From Shinella sp. UYSO24 (GTDB lineage Bacteria > Pseudomonadota > Alphaproteobacteria > Rhizobiales > Rhizobiaceae): a DNA stretch of 64,000 bases. Below are positions 36,594 through 44,939 of the stretch, in pieces; position 1 is the first letter of the stretch; every line of letters begins with the position of its first letter. The translations under genes and the position numbers were made by a program. The stretch spans positions 99,362 to 163,361 of the forward strand of contig CABHNZ010000016.1 in NCBI GenBank assembly GCA_902167985.1. The letters run 5' to 3'. The notes below the pieces were generated by a model that had not been told where the DNA came from, made no database searches, and saw nothing but the letters and a program-made list of their open reading frames with translations.

Positions 36594-38889
36594 TCAGCGG
36601 CGCTTCATCGCCTCGGCCAGTGCCGCACCGAAGGCGCCCTGCGATGGCTTGGTGTCCGTCTTCATCAATTTCGGGTTGACGGGCTTGCCGCGATCGCCGC
36701 CGCGCGGCGGCGGAGCATCTCCCCCGCCATCCTTGCGCATGGTGAGCGCAATGCGCTTGCGCTTGACGTCGACCTCGACGACGCGGACCTTCACGACGTC
36801 GCCGGCCTTCACCACTTCATGGGGATCCTTGATGAAGCGATCGGCCAGCTGCGAGACGTGGACGAGGCCATCCTGATGGACGCCGATATCGACGAAGGCG
36901 CCGAAAGCGGCGACGTTGGTGACGGTGCCTTCAAGCAGCATTCCCGGCTTCAGATCGCTGATCTCATCGATACCGTCGGCAAATGTCGCCGTCTTGAAGC
37001 TCGGGCGCGGGTCGCGGCCGGGCTTTTCAAGTTCGGCGATAATGTCCTTCACGGTCGGAAGACCGAAGGTCTCATCGATGAATTTACGCGGATCGAGCGC
37101 CTTCAGTACCGCGCTGTCGCCCATCAGGGCACGCAGATCGCGGCCGCAGGCGGCGACGATCTTCTTTGCCACGCCATAGGCTTCCGGGTGAACCGACGAG
37201 GCGTCCAGCGGTTCCTTGCCATCGGGGATGCGCAGGAAGCCGGCCGCCTGTTCGAAGGTGCGGTTGCCGAGGCGGGCGACCTTCAAAAGCTCGCGGCGGC
37301 TGGCGAAGGGGCCGTTCTGGTCACGGTGCAGGACGATCTGCTCGGCGATCGACTTGGAAAGGCCGGAGACGCGCGACAGGAGCGGTGCCGAAGCGGTGTT
37401 GAGATCGACGCCAACCGCATTCACCGCGTCTTCGACGACGGCATCGAGCGAGCGCGACAGTTTCGTCTGGTCAACGTCATGCTGATACTGGCCGACGCCA
37501 ATCGACTTCGGCTCGATCTTGACGAGTTCGGCCAGCGGATCCTGAAGGCGGCGGGCGATCGAGACCGCGCCGCGCAGCGAGACGTCGAGCTTGGGGAATT
37601 CGAGCGCTGCCGTCTCCGAGGCGGAATAGACCGAAGCGCCTGCCTCCGAGACGATGACCTTGGTCGGCTTGTTGCCCGGAAGCGCTGCCAGCATGTCGGC
37701 CACCAGCTTTTCCGTCTCGCGGCTGCCGGTGCCGTTGCCGATGGCGATCAGCTCGACATTGTGCTTGCGGATGAGCGATGCGAGCTCGGCCTGGGTGCCG
37801 CGCAGATCGTTCTTCGGCGGGAAGGGATAGACGGTGCTGGTTTCGAGAAGCTTGCCCGTGCCATCGACGATCGCCACCTTGACGCCGGTGCGGATGCCCG
37901 GATCGAGGCCCATCGTGGCGCGCGAGCCGCGGGGGCCGCCAGCAGAAGATCCTTGAGGTTACGGGCAAAGACGTGGATCGCCTCTTCTTCCGCCCGTTCA
38001 CGCATTTCGCGCATCAGGTCGAGCGAGAGCGAGACGGAGAGCTTGACGCGCCATGTCCAGCCGGCAACTTCCATCAGCCAGCGGTCGGTCGCGCCCTTGT
38101 CGCGGATATCGAAGGCGGAAGCGATGATCCGCTGTGCCGGTTTCACCGGCGAGGTATCGTCGGCATCGACATCGATCGTCAGCGTCAGCATTTCCTCGTT
38201 CCAGCCGCGCAGCATGGCGAGCGCGCGGTGGCCCGGGGCCGTTGCCCAGCGTTCGGTGTGATCGAAATAGTCGGCGAACTTGGCGCCGGCCTCCTGCTTG
38301 CCATCGACGACGCGCGCCTTCAGCTGGGCACCGTCACGCATGTGCTGGCGCAGGCGGCCGAGGAGATCGGCATTTTCGGAAATGGTTTCGGCAACGATGT
38401 CGCGCGCACCGTCGAGCGCGGTCTTTACATCGGCAACCTCGCCCTTGACGTAGGTTTCCGCAAGCCTTGCCGGATCGGCGGAGCGGTCGGCCCAGATCGC
38501 ATCGGCAAGCGGGCCGAGGCCCCGCTCGCGTGCTATTTCGGCGCGGGTGCGGCGCTTGGGCTTATAAGGGAGATAAAGGTCTTCGAGTTCGGCTTTCGTC
38601 GATGCTTGCCAATCTTTGCCGAGAGGTCATCGGTCATCTTGCCCTGGCCGTTGATCGATTCGACGATCGACGAACGACGCGCTTCGAGTTCGCGCAGGTA
38701 GACGAGCCGTTCCGAGAGCGTTCGCAGCTGCGTATCGTCAAGACCGCCAGTCACCTCCTTGCGGTAACGCGCGATGAAGGGAACGGTCGCTCCCTCGTCG
38801 ATCAGGCCGATCGCGGCAGCCGCCTGATCGGGACGTGCGTTGATTTCGGCAGCGATTGCAGCGGCAAGAAAACGGTTGTCGACAGCCAT
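36594..38889 (-). CDS. tex: Tex family RNA-binding transcription accessory protein, two frameshifts
   Basis: A 765-residue nucleic-acid-binding protein associated with transcription and translation. Domains in order are the Tex N-terminal helical region (about 1-190, GATVPFIARYRKEVTGGLDD), a YqgF-like RNase H fold with GLDPGIRTGVKVAIVD, helix-hairpin-helix pairs (NAVGVDLNTASAPLLSRVSG), and a C-terminal S1 domain (LEGTVTNVAAFGAFVDIGV). Missing G near 38606 (AAGGCATCG read as AAGCATCG) and near 37927 (GCGGGCTCG read as GCGGCTCG) divide it into three frames. ATG 38889 is preceded by GAGGATC. Confidence 0.95.
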
Positions 38890-39121
38890 CAAGATCCTCG
38901 TTTCAAACTGGGAGGGGCGACCATAGTGAAAGTTTGTGGCAAGGCAACAGCGCGGCCGGCAGGTTCACAGGCTTGTCTTCTTCGAGTTCACGGAAAGATT
39001 GCGGCGAACATTAACCATTTATCAATGGTAGCGTCGCGAACAATACGTGACACCTTCTCATATATTTTCTCAGCCAGTACAGTCCGCCCTGCCGCATGAG
39101 GCGGTGAACAAGGAGGTATGT
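38890..39121. other. Intergenic region between tex and a small ORF
   Basis: About 230 bases containing the divergent promoters of tex and the small ORF at 39122. AT-rich stretches (AACATTAACCATTTATCAATGG, CATATATTTTCTC at about 39007-39070) are plausible promoter DNA. No gene seen. Confidence 0.35.
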
Positions 39122-39322
39122 ATGCCTATGAGTATTGCAAGGATGCTGGCCACCGACAATGCCGTCGGCAGCGATGAGCTGGAGGCTGCCATCCGTCATA
39201 TGGATGAAAGGCTGAGGGATTGCACCCTCAATGACCAGCCCGTCCCATTTTCAACCTATAGAAACAAGGTGATTTTCGAAGCCACATTACGGCTGCGTTT
39301 CAGTAACGCGGTTTCGTCCTGA
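39122..39322 (+). CDS. Small hypothetical protein (66 residues) with strong RBS
   Basis: I do not recognise it. It has 66 residues with no hydrophobic segment: MPMSIARMLATDNAVGSDEL, an alpha-helical centre EAAIRHMDERLRDC, and the tail NKVIFEATLRLRFSNAVSS. It is supported by a near-consensus Shine-Dalgarno (AAGGAGG, four bases before ATG), an AT-rich upstream region and a terminator-like hairpin 11 bases downstream, which together suggest a real stand-alone gene. Confidence 0.6.
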   Translation: MPMSIARMLATDNAVGSDELEAAIRHMDERLRDCTLNDQPVPFSTYRNKVIFEATLRLRFSNAVSS

Positions 39323-39587
39323 CATGCGTGTTCTGGAGAGTGCGGGAGCGTCCCGCGCCCTCCAGTTCCTCCAGGCGGCGCTTTTGGCGGGAGCATGGCC
39401 CAAAACCGGGTTTCACCCTGATCGGGCCTTGACCTTTGCGCCCCCTGCCCGTAACCGCGCAGAAACAATTGCAGCACCGCGCAGCCACATCATATGCAGC
39501 CGGTTGTTGCATCAGTTTCACCCGCGCATCGCGCCCTGAAGGATCCCCGAGAGATCCTGTCGCCGATGCGCCAGCCAGGGGCGGCAT
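39323..39587. other. Gap before purD: hairpin plus degenerate rhizobial palindromic repeat
   Basis: A 15-bp imperfect stem with a 3-base loop (CTGGAGAGTGCGGGA at 39333-39347, TCCCGCGCCCTCCAG at 39351-39365) ends the small gene. About 39393-39432, GCATGGCCCAAAACCGGG ... CCTGATCGGGCC resembles the palindromic intergenic elements scattered in rhizobial genomes. The remainder should hold the purD promoter. Confidence 0.45.
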
Positions 39588-40858
39588 ATGAAGGTTCTCT
39601 TGATCGGCACCGGCGGACGCGAACACGCGCTGGCATGGAAGCTTGCACAATCCCCCCGGCTGACGAAGCTCTATGCCGCGCCGGGCAATCCCGGCATCGC
39701 GGAACAGGCCGAACTGGTCGCGCTTGACGTCGAGGATCACGCAGCCGTCGTCCGCTTCTGCAAGGACACCGGCATCGACTTCGTCGTCGTCGGCCCGGAA
39801 GCACCGCTTGTTGCCGGCATCGCAGACGTGCTGCGTGACGCCGGTTTCGTCGTGTTCGGCCCGTCGGCTGCGGCAGCCCAGCTCGAAGGTTCCAAGGGTT
39901 TCACCAAGGATCTCTGCGCCCGCTACGACATTCCGACCGGCGCCTATGGTCGTTTCACCAATGCCGCCGAGGCCAAGGCCTATACGACCGCGCAGGGTGC
40001 GCCGATCGTCGTCAAGGCTGACGGCTTGCAGCCGGCAAGGGCGTGACCGTGGCGATGACGCTCGACGAGGCGCTGGCCGCGATCGACGACTGCTTTGACG
40101 GCGCATTCGGTGCAGCCGGTGCCGAAGTCGTGGTCGAAGCCTTTCTCGATGGCGAGGAGGCAAGCTTCTTCTGCCTTTCCGACGGCAAGACCGCACTGGC
40201 GCTCGCCACCGCGCAGGATCACAAGCGCGTCGGCGATGGCGATACCGGCCCCAATACCGGCGGCATGGGCGCCTATTCGCCGGCACCGGTGATGACGCCC
40301 GAAATGGTCGAGCGGACGATGAAGGAGATCATCGAGCCGACGATCGCCGGCATGGCGAAGGATGGCAATCCGTTTACCGGCGTGTTCTTCGCCGGCCTGA
40401 TGATTACCGCCAAGGGCCCCGAACTCATCGAATACAATGTGCGTTTCGGCGATCCGGAATGCCAGGTGCTGATGATGCGGCTGAAGAGCGACCTGCTCGA
40501 CATCCTCTATGCCGCGGCAACCGGCACGCTCGATCAGGTTTCCGCCGAGTGGAGCGACGACGTGGCGCTGACCGTGGTTCTCGCCTCCAAGGGCTATCCG
40601 GCCGCCTATGACAAGGGCACGCCGATCGACAGCCTTCCGGCAACGGGCGATGGCGAGAAGGTTTTCCATGCCGGCACCGCGCTCAAGGACGGCCAGCTTG
40701 TGGCAACCGGCGGCCGCGTGCTGAACGTGACGGCGACCGGCGCGACCGTTGCCGAAGCGCAGGCGCGCGCCTACGCGCTCGTCGACGCCGTGGACTGGAA
40801 GAACGGTTTCTGCCGCCGCGACATCGGCTGGCAGGCAATTGCCCGCGAAAAGGCCTGA
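39588..40858 (+). CDS. purD: Phosphoribosylamine-glycine ligase (GARS), one frameshift
   Basis: ATP-grasp enzyme joining glycine to phosphoribosylamine, step two of purine synthesis. It has 423 residues. The N-terminal domain has IGTGGREHALAWKLAQS near residue 6, the ATP-grasp core has LEGSKGFTKDLC, KADGLAAGKGV and DGEEASFFCLSDG, and the signature is EYNVRFGDPECQ. One missing G near 40028 (TTGGCAGCC read as TTGCAGCC) interrupts KADGLAAGKG. ATG 39588 follows CAGGGGCGG. Confidence 0.97.
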
Positions 40859-40984
40859 TCAGCGGCGCTTCGCAGCATCATTGCCACCGGACAAAGGGGG
40901 ATTGGTTCAATATTTACCAATTCTCCTGACCGGATGGAAAGGAAACCCGGCCTAGGCTGTTTCTGAAACAGCTAGAAACCGGCT

Positions 40985-41511
40985 ATGCGCCTTGCTCTGA
41001 CAACCGTTATCGTGCTTGCCAGCACACACGCCTTTGCCTCGTCGATCATTTCGATCGCAAGCAAGCCGTCGCTCGCCGGCAGCATTGTCATGCAAAAATG
41101 CGAGGATTGCCCGCCGGTACGTGCGCCTGAGACGCGCCAATCGGCCTATAAGGTGCCGGTGCTGGCACCGGGCACGCAAAAGACCGAAATCGTCGATATC
41201 GACGGCGCAAAGCGCTTGTCAGAACGGAAGCATGGTCAGGCGGTTCGCCGGTCGTCTTCATCAGCAAGGCACCAGCCTGGCTGGGGAATACGCCATCGAT
41301 CGCCGACGTTCATCCGTCTGCCGCCGGCTCTACCGAGGCCGATATCGAAGCGATCGCCAAGAAGCAGCCCGATATCGACGTCAATGCCACCACAGGTGCC
41401 GTGAGCGACGAGGGGCCGAGACCCGTTCCGCCGATTGCGAGCCCGCAAACGGCAAGCCCCGCGGACGCCGCGAAGGACTTTTCCCACCTCGCGCTGCGCG
41501 ACAGCCGTTGA
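40985..41511 (+). CDS. Secreted protein of unknown function, one frameshift
   Basis: A 175-residue protein with a short signal peptide (MRLALTTVIVLASTHAFASS). Its mature part has a C-x2-C pair (MQKCEDCPPV), a middle segment EAWSGGSPVVFISKAPAWLGNTPSIADVHP, and a Pro/Ala-rich C-terminus ending DFSHLALRDSR. One missing G near 41219 (TTGGTCAG read as TTGTCAG) breaks the frame after AKRL. No family recognised. It is monocistronic between purD and the chemoreceptor. Confidence 0.6.
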
Positions 41512-41707
41512 GGCGACCGCTGCCAGCGTCCCTGTCGGACACGGATAGCGAGCAGAGTGAGAATATCTTAAATTAATTTTTAAGCGATTTAGCGCTATTT
41601 AAAGGGTGATGCGATGTAGCATCGTCCGACGCAGGATGCGTTTCTCCCCTTTAAATTGTTGGGGGTCACGCGTCTCCATGGGGCAATCTCCGCCGGGGAG
41701 TGACCCG

Positions 41708-43543
41708 ATGGATGGCCCGATGAAGAACCTGCGGATTTCACACCAGCTTGTCCTGCTGGTCGTTACGCTGATCGCCGGCTTTGCGATAGCAACCTATTTC
41801 GAACTGAAATCCTCCACCAATGCCATCTATGCCGAGCGTTACGGCATGCTGAAGACGCAGGTGGAATCGGGTATCGGCATCCTGAAGAAATTCTCCGATC
41901 TGGAAAAGGCCGGCAAGCTGAGCCACGAGGAGGCCGAAAAGCAGGCCTTCGAAGCCGTCTCGGCCATGACGTTTAAGCCGGATGGCTATCTCTACGCCTA
42001 TGACTATGACGTGACGATGCGGCTGCATCCCGATCCGAAGCGTGTCGGCGTCAATTTCAAGGGCAAGCCGGACTCGCAGGGCTTCATGTATCGCGACGAA
42101 CTGGTGAAGCTTGCGCGCGCCAACCCGGCAGGCGGTACCGCAGACTTCCTTGGACCCAAGCCCGGCGAACAGGGAGAGGATTTCCGCAAGAGTTCCTATG
42201 CGATGGCGTTCGAGCCGTGGAAGCTGGTCGTCGTCACCGGCGTCTACGTGGATGATCTGGAAGCGCAGATCCGCAGCGAGGTGATGAAGGCCATTTCGAT
42301 CGGCCTCGGTATTCTCTTCATCGGCGTCTGTCTCGCGTTCCTCGTCATCCGCAACGTCTCACGGCCGCTGACCGACGTGCGCAATGCGCTGAATGCGGTT
42401 GCCGAAGAAGACGTCACGATGACGATCCCGCATACGGATATGCGCAACGAAGTGGGCCTGATGGCGCGCGCCACGGAAGCCCTGCAGCAGAAGGTGCGCG
42501 AGCGCCACGCGATGCAGGAGAACCAGAGCCGCCAGCAGCAGGAGCTCGATACCGAGCGGCAGCGGAATTTCACCATGCAGAAGGACGAGGCGGCGCTTCA
42601 GGCCCGCGTGGTCTCCACCATCGGCGCAGCCCTTGAAGAGCTTGCACGCGGCGATCTGACTGTGCGCTGCGGCGATCTCGGCCAGCGCTATGCGGACCTG
42701 CGCGACAATTTCAACGCCGCCATCGGCCATCTGGAGGCGGCGATGGCCAAGGTCAGCGCCAAGGGCATCGATATCGGCGGCTCGAAGGAAGAGATCCGCC
42801 GCGCTTCCAACGAGCTTTCGCAGCGTACCGAACGGCAGGCGGCCAATCTGGAAGAGACGTCGGCGGCCCTCGACGAGCTGACCGTTGCCGTGCGCCAGAC
42901 GGCAGATGGCGCGCGCGACGCCGCCCGTCAGGTCGGTTCGGTCAGTTCGGAGGCCCAGCGCAGCGATCAGATCGTGGCGCAGGCAATCGGCGCGATGACC
43001 GGGATCGAGCGCTCTTCGGCGGAGATCTCCAAGATCATCGGCGTGATCGACGAGATCGCCTTCCAGACCAATCTTCTGGCGCTCAATGCCGGTGTCGAAG
43101 CGGCCCGCGCAGGCGAAAGCGGCAAGGGCTTTGCCGTCGTCGCCCAGGAAGTGCGCGAGCTTGCCCAGCGCTCGGCCACCGCCGCCAAGGAGATCAAGGA
43201 CCAGATCGCCCGCTCTTCCGGCGAAGTGAACAATGGCGTGCGGCTTGTCGGCGAGGCCGGCGATGCACTGAAGCGGATCTCTGACCTCGTTTCGGCGGCC
43301 AGCGACAGCGTCGGCAAGATTGCACACTCGGCGGCCGAACAGGATACGACGCTGCGCTCGATCTCCTCGTCGCTCAACCAGCTCGACGCCGCGACCCAGC
43401 ATAATGCGGCCATGGCCGAAGAGACGACGGCATCGGCCGAGGCGCTCGCCAGCGATACGGAAGAACTGCTGGCGCTCATCCGGACATTCAAGGTGAGCGG
43501 CGGCCTGCGCCACACCGGCAGCCTGAAGGGAATGGCCGCCTGA
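41708..43543 (+). CDS. Methyl-accepting chemotaxis protein with single Cache sensor
   Basis: Inner-membrane chemoreceptor of about 611 residues. TM1 is at about 12-32 (QLVLLVVTLIAGFAIATY). The periplasmic sensor (about 35-185) is a single Cache domain (FSDLEKAGKLSHEEAEKQAF, GYLYAYDYD, EPWKLVVVTGVYVDDLE). TM2 is at about 198-218, followed by HAMP domains (NVSRPLTDVRNALNAVAEED; a second-like ELARGDLTVRCGDL). The MCP signalling hairpin tip is IDEIAFQTNLLALNAGVEAARAGE. There is no C-terminal CheR pentapeptide. ATG 41708 sits seven bases after GGGGAG. It is intact, with a terminator at 43660. Confidence 0.94.
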   Translation: MDGPMKNLRISHQLVLLVVTLIAGFAIATYFELKSSTNAIYAERYGMLKTQVESGIGILKKFSDLEKAGKLSHEEAEKQAFEAVSAMTFKPDGYLYAYDYDVTMRLHPDPKRVGVNFKGKPDSQGFMYRDELVKLARANPAGGTADFLGPKPGEQGEDFRKSSYAMAFEPWKLVVVTGVYVDDLEAQIRSEVMKAISIGLGILFIGVCLAFLVIRNVSRPLTDVRNALNAVAEEDVTMTIPHTDMRNEVGLMARATEALQQKVRERHAMQENQSRQQQELDTERQRNFTMQKDEAALQARVVSTIGAALEELARGDLTVRCGDLGQRYADLRDNFNAAIGHLEAAMAKVSAKGIDIGGSKEEIRRASNELSQRTERQAANLEETSAALDELTVAVRQTADGARDAARQVGSVSSEAQRSDQIVAQAIGAMTGIERSSAEISKIIGVIDEIAFQTNLLALNAGVEAARAGESGKGFAVVAQEVRELAQRSATAAKEIKDQIARSSGEVNNGVRLVGEAGDALKRISDLVSAASDSVGKIAHSAAEQDTTLRSISSSLNQLDAATQHNAAMAEETTASAEALASDTEELLALIRTFKVSGGLRHTGSLKGMAA

Positions 43544-43608
43544 TCCTGCCGTCGCGTCAAATCGCGCCGCGATTTTGCGGCCGCAACATGCGACAAAGAT
43601 AGAATAAG

Positions 43609-43634
43609 GGTGGCCGGTCATATGGCGGGCCACC
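43609..43634. repeat. Short inverted repeat after the chemoreceptor gene
   Basis: GGTGGCC (43609-43615) and GGCCACC (43628-43634) flank a 12-base spacer. They lie upstream of the main terminator in the 3' region; possibly mRNA structure. Confidence 0.35.
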
Positions 43635-43659
43635 AAACGTTACGCGGGGGACGCGGGGA

Positions 43660-43702
43660 AGAAAGCCGTCCGGCCATCTGGGCCTGGCGGCTTTCTCTTT
43701 TC
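43660..43702 (+). terminator. Rho-independent terminator after the chemoreceptor gene
   Basis: AGAAAGCCG / CGGCTTTCT, a 9-bp stem with inner GGCC/GGCC pairing, is followed by CTTTTCC. Confidence 0.75.
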
Positions 43703-43729
43703 CGGGCGGGAGTTATCCCAATGCTGCGA

Positions 43730-44236
43730 TCAGGCCAATGACGTGTCCGCCGCCTCGATGAGGTCAACCAGTCTGTCAATCTCGCGGTCGGCGACGACCA
43801 CTATACCACCGCGCTGCAGGACGGCGGCCGTCACACCGTTGCCGGCATGTTTTCGGCCAGCGAAGGCGCCGTCATAGATGGCAAGCGAGCCGCAGGAGGG
43901 ACTGCCGTCAATCAGGAGAGCATGGGTGCAGCCCTGCGCCTCAGCCAGGGCCAGCGCCCGCCTCGCACCCTCGACGAATTCGGCCGTCACGTCGCCGCCG
44001 GTCAATTCCATGACGCGAGCCCTGCCGGCCAGCACGTCCTCTCCGGTCATGCCTGACTCGATCTCGGCCGGTGGACGAGGCACGCTCATGCCGCCCATCA
44101 GTTCGGGGCAGATCGTCACCAGTCTCCCCTCTTCTGCCCAGCGATCGATTGCCGGATGCGAAAGCCGCTTGCCCTTGCCATCATAGCGGACGGCATGACC
44201 GAGAAGACAGGCGCTGATGAGGATTTTTGCAGGCAT
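43730..44236 (-). CDS. DUF523 family protein
   Basis: A 168-residue protein of unknown function. DUF523 hallmarks are an N-terminal I-L-I-S-A-C-L-L-G near residue 5-13 followed by VRYDG, then VTICPELMGGMSVPRPPAEI, and the C-terminal LLIDGSPSCGS with GNGVTAAVLQR. The conserved cysteines suggest a metal or cluster site, not proven. It is intact. It abuts the toxin gene parE (one base overlap), on the same strand. Confidence 0.88.
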   Translation of the reverse strand: MPAKILISACLLGHAVRYDGKGKRLSHPAIDRWAEEGRLVTICPELMGGMSVPRPPAEIESGMTGEDVLAGRARVMELTGGDVTAEFVEGARRALALAEAQGCTHALLIDGSPSCGSLAIYDGAFAGRKHAGNGVTAAVLQRGGIVVVADREIDRLVDLIEAADTSLA

Positions 44237-44544
44237 CAGAGTGGGGAGGATCCGAGGTGGCGAAGGGCGTCCACCTTCTCGTGCAGCACGCGGATCACTT
44301 CAATCTTGCCCTCATGTGCCTCGACATAAAAGATGAGATGATGGCCGCAGCGAAATTGCCGATATCCCGCCAGCAGTGCATCGACCCTTCGGCCCAGACC
44401 CGGATTCTGTCCCAGTTTGGCGAATGCGTCAAAGAGGCTGGAAATGTAGCTGTCTCCCTGGTCGGCTGACCATTTGCGAACGGTGTATATCCAGATGTCG
44501 TCAAGATCGGCTTCCGCAGCCGGGCTTAAACGACATGTCATCAT
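44236..44544 (-). CDS. parE: ParE-type toxin (RelE/ParE superfamily)
   Basis: A 102-residue type II toxin; characterised ParE proteins poison DNA gyrase. Family features are CRLSPAAEADLDDIWIYTVRKWSADQG at the N-terminus, LGRRVDALLAGYRQFRCGHHLIFY in the middle and IEVIRVLHEKVDALRHL at the end. It starts in an ATGA overlap with parD, so the antitoxin is translated first. The position directly between glyS and the DUF523 gene is notable because two other modules flank the same genes. Confidence 0.92.
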   Translation of the reverse strand: MMTCRLSPAAEADLDDIWIYTVRKWSADQGDSYISSLFDAFAKLGQNPGLGRRVDALLAGYRQFRCGHHLIFYVEAHEGKIEVIRVLHEKVDALRHLGSSPL

Positions 44545-44786
44545 ACGGAATGTTTTTCCCGCATCCGCGCGAGAAACTCATCCCGATCGACATAACGCGG
44601 CTCGCCGCTCTGTTCGCCCTCGATGAGCAATTCACGGAGTTTTTCGAGCTTTGCCTGCTCTTCCTCCAGCAGGCGCAGGCCAGCTTCGACGACGGCCTCC
44701 GGAGAGCTGAAACGGCCGCTTTCGACCTCGCCATCGACAAAGCTGCCGAAAGGCTCTGCAAGCGTGATGTGGACAGGCTTGTTCAT
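44541..44786 (-). CDS. parD: ParD-type antitoxin
   Basis: An 81-residue ribbon-helix-helix antitoxin. The RHH strand and helices are VHITLAEPFGSFVDGEVESGRFSSPEAVVEAGLRLLEEEQ at residues 5-44, and the C-terminal helix EKLRELLIEGEQ followed by RDEFLARMREKH binds the toxin. It precedes parE by a four-base overlap. It should repress its own promoter, but no clear palindrome is seen immediately upstream; the large hairpin at 44860 lies about 75 bases before the start. Confidence 0.92.
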   Translation of the reverse strand: MNKPVHITLAEPFGSFVDGEVESGRFSSPEAVVEAGLRLLEEEQAKLEKLRELLIEGEQSGEPRYVDRDEFLARMREKHSV

Positions 44787-44859
44787 AAGCGCATACCTGC
44801 TCTTCTATCGCGGATCGGCAGATGGACCCAATCGCCGCCCTATCAGGCGACAATAGCAT

Positions 44860-44900
44860 GCGACGGTCAGGCGGCAAAAGGGTTTGCGCCTGACCGTCGC
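44860..44900. terminator. Large stem-loop between glyS and parD
   Basis: GCGACGGTCAGGCG (44860-44873) and CGCCTGACCGTCGC (44887-44900) are perfect 14-base complements, with CAAA/TTTG pairing continuing inwards after one bulged base. It lies 40 bases past the glyS stop. No T-run, so termination is an inference from position. Confidence 0.6.
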
Positions 44901-44939
44901 TTGCTTCTCATGCCCCCGAATTTCCGGGGCGGATCAGGA

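Noticed and set aside
36819..38261. 480-codon open frame antisense to tex
   Set aside because: Tex domains (YqgF-like, HhH, S1) are evident on the minus strand; the plus frame has none.
42359..43636. 425-codon open frame antisense to the chemoreceptor
   Set aside because: Shadow of the highly biased MCP signalling domain.
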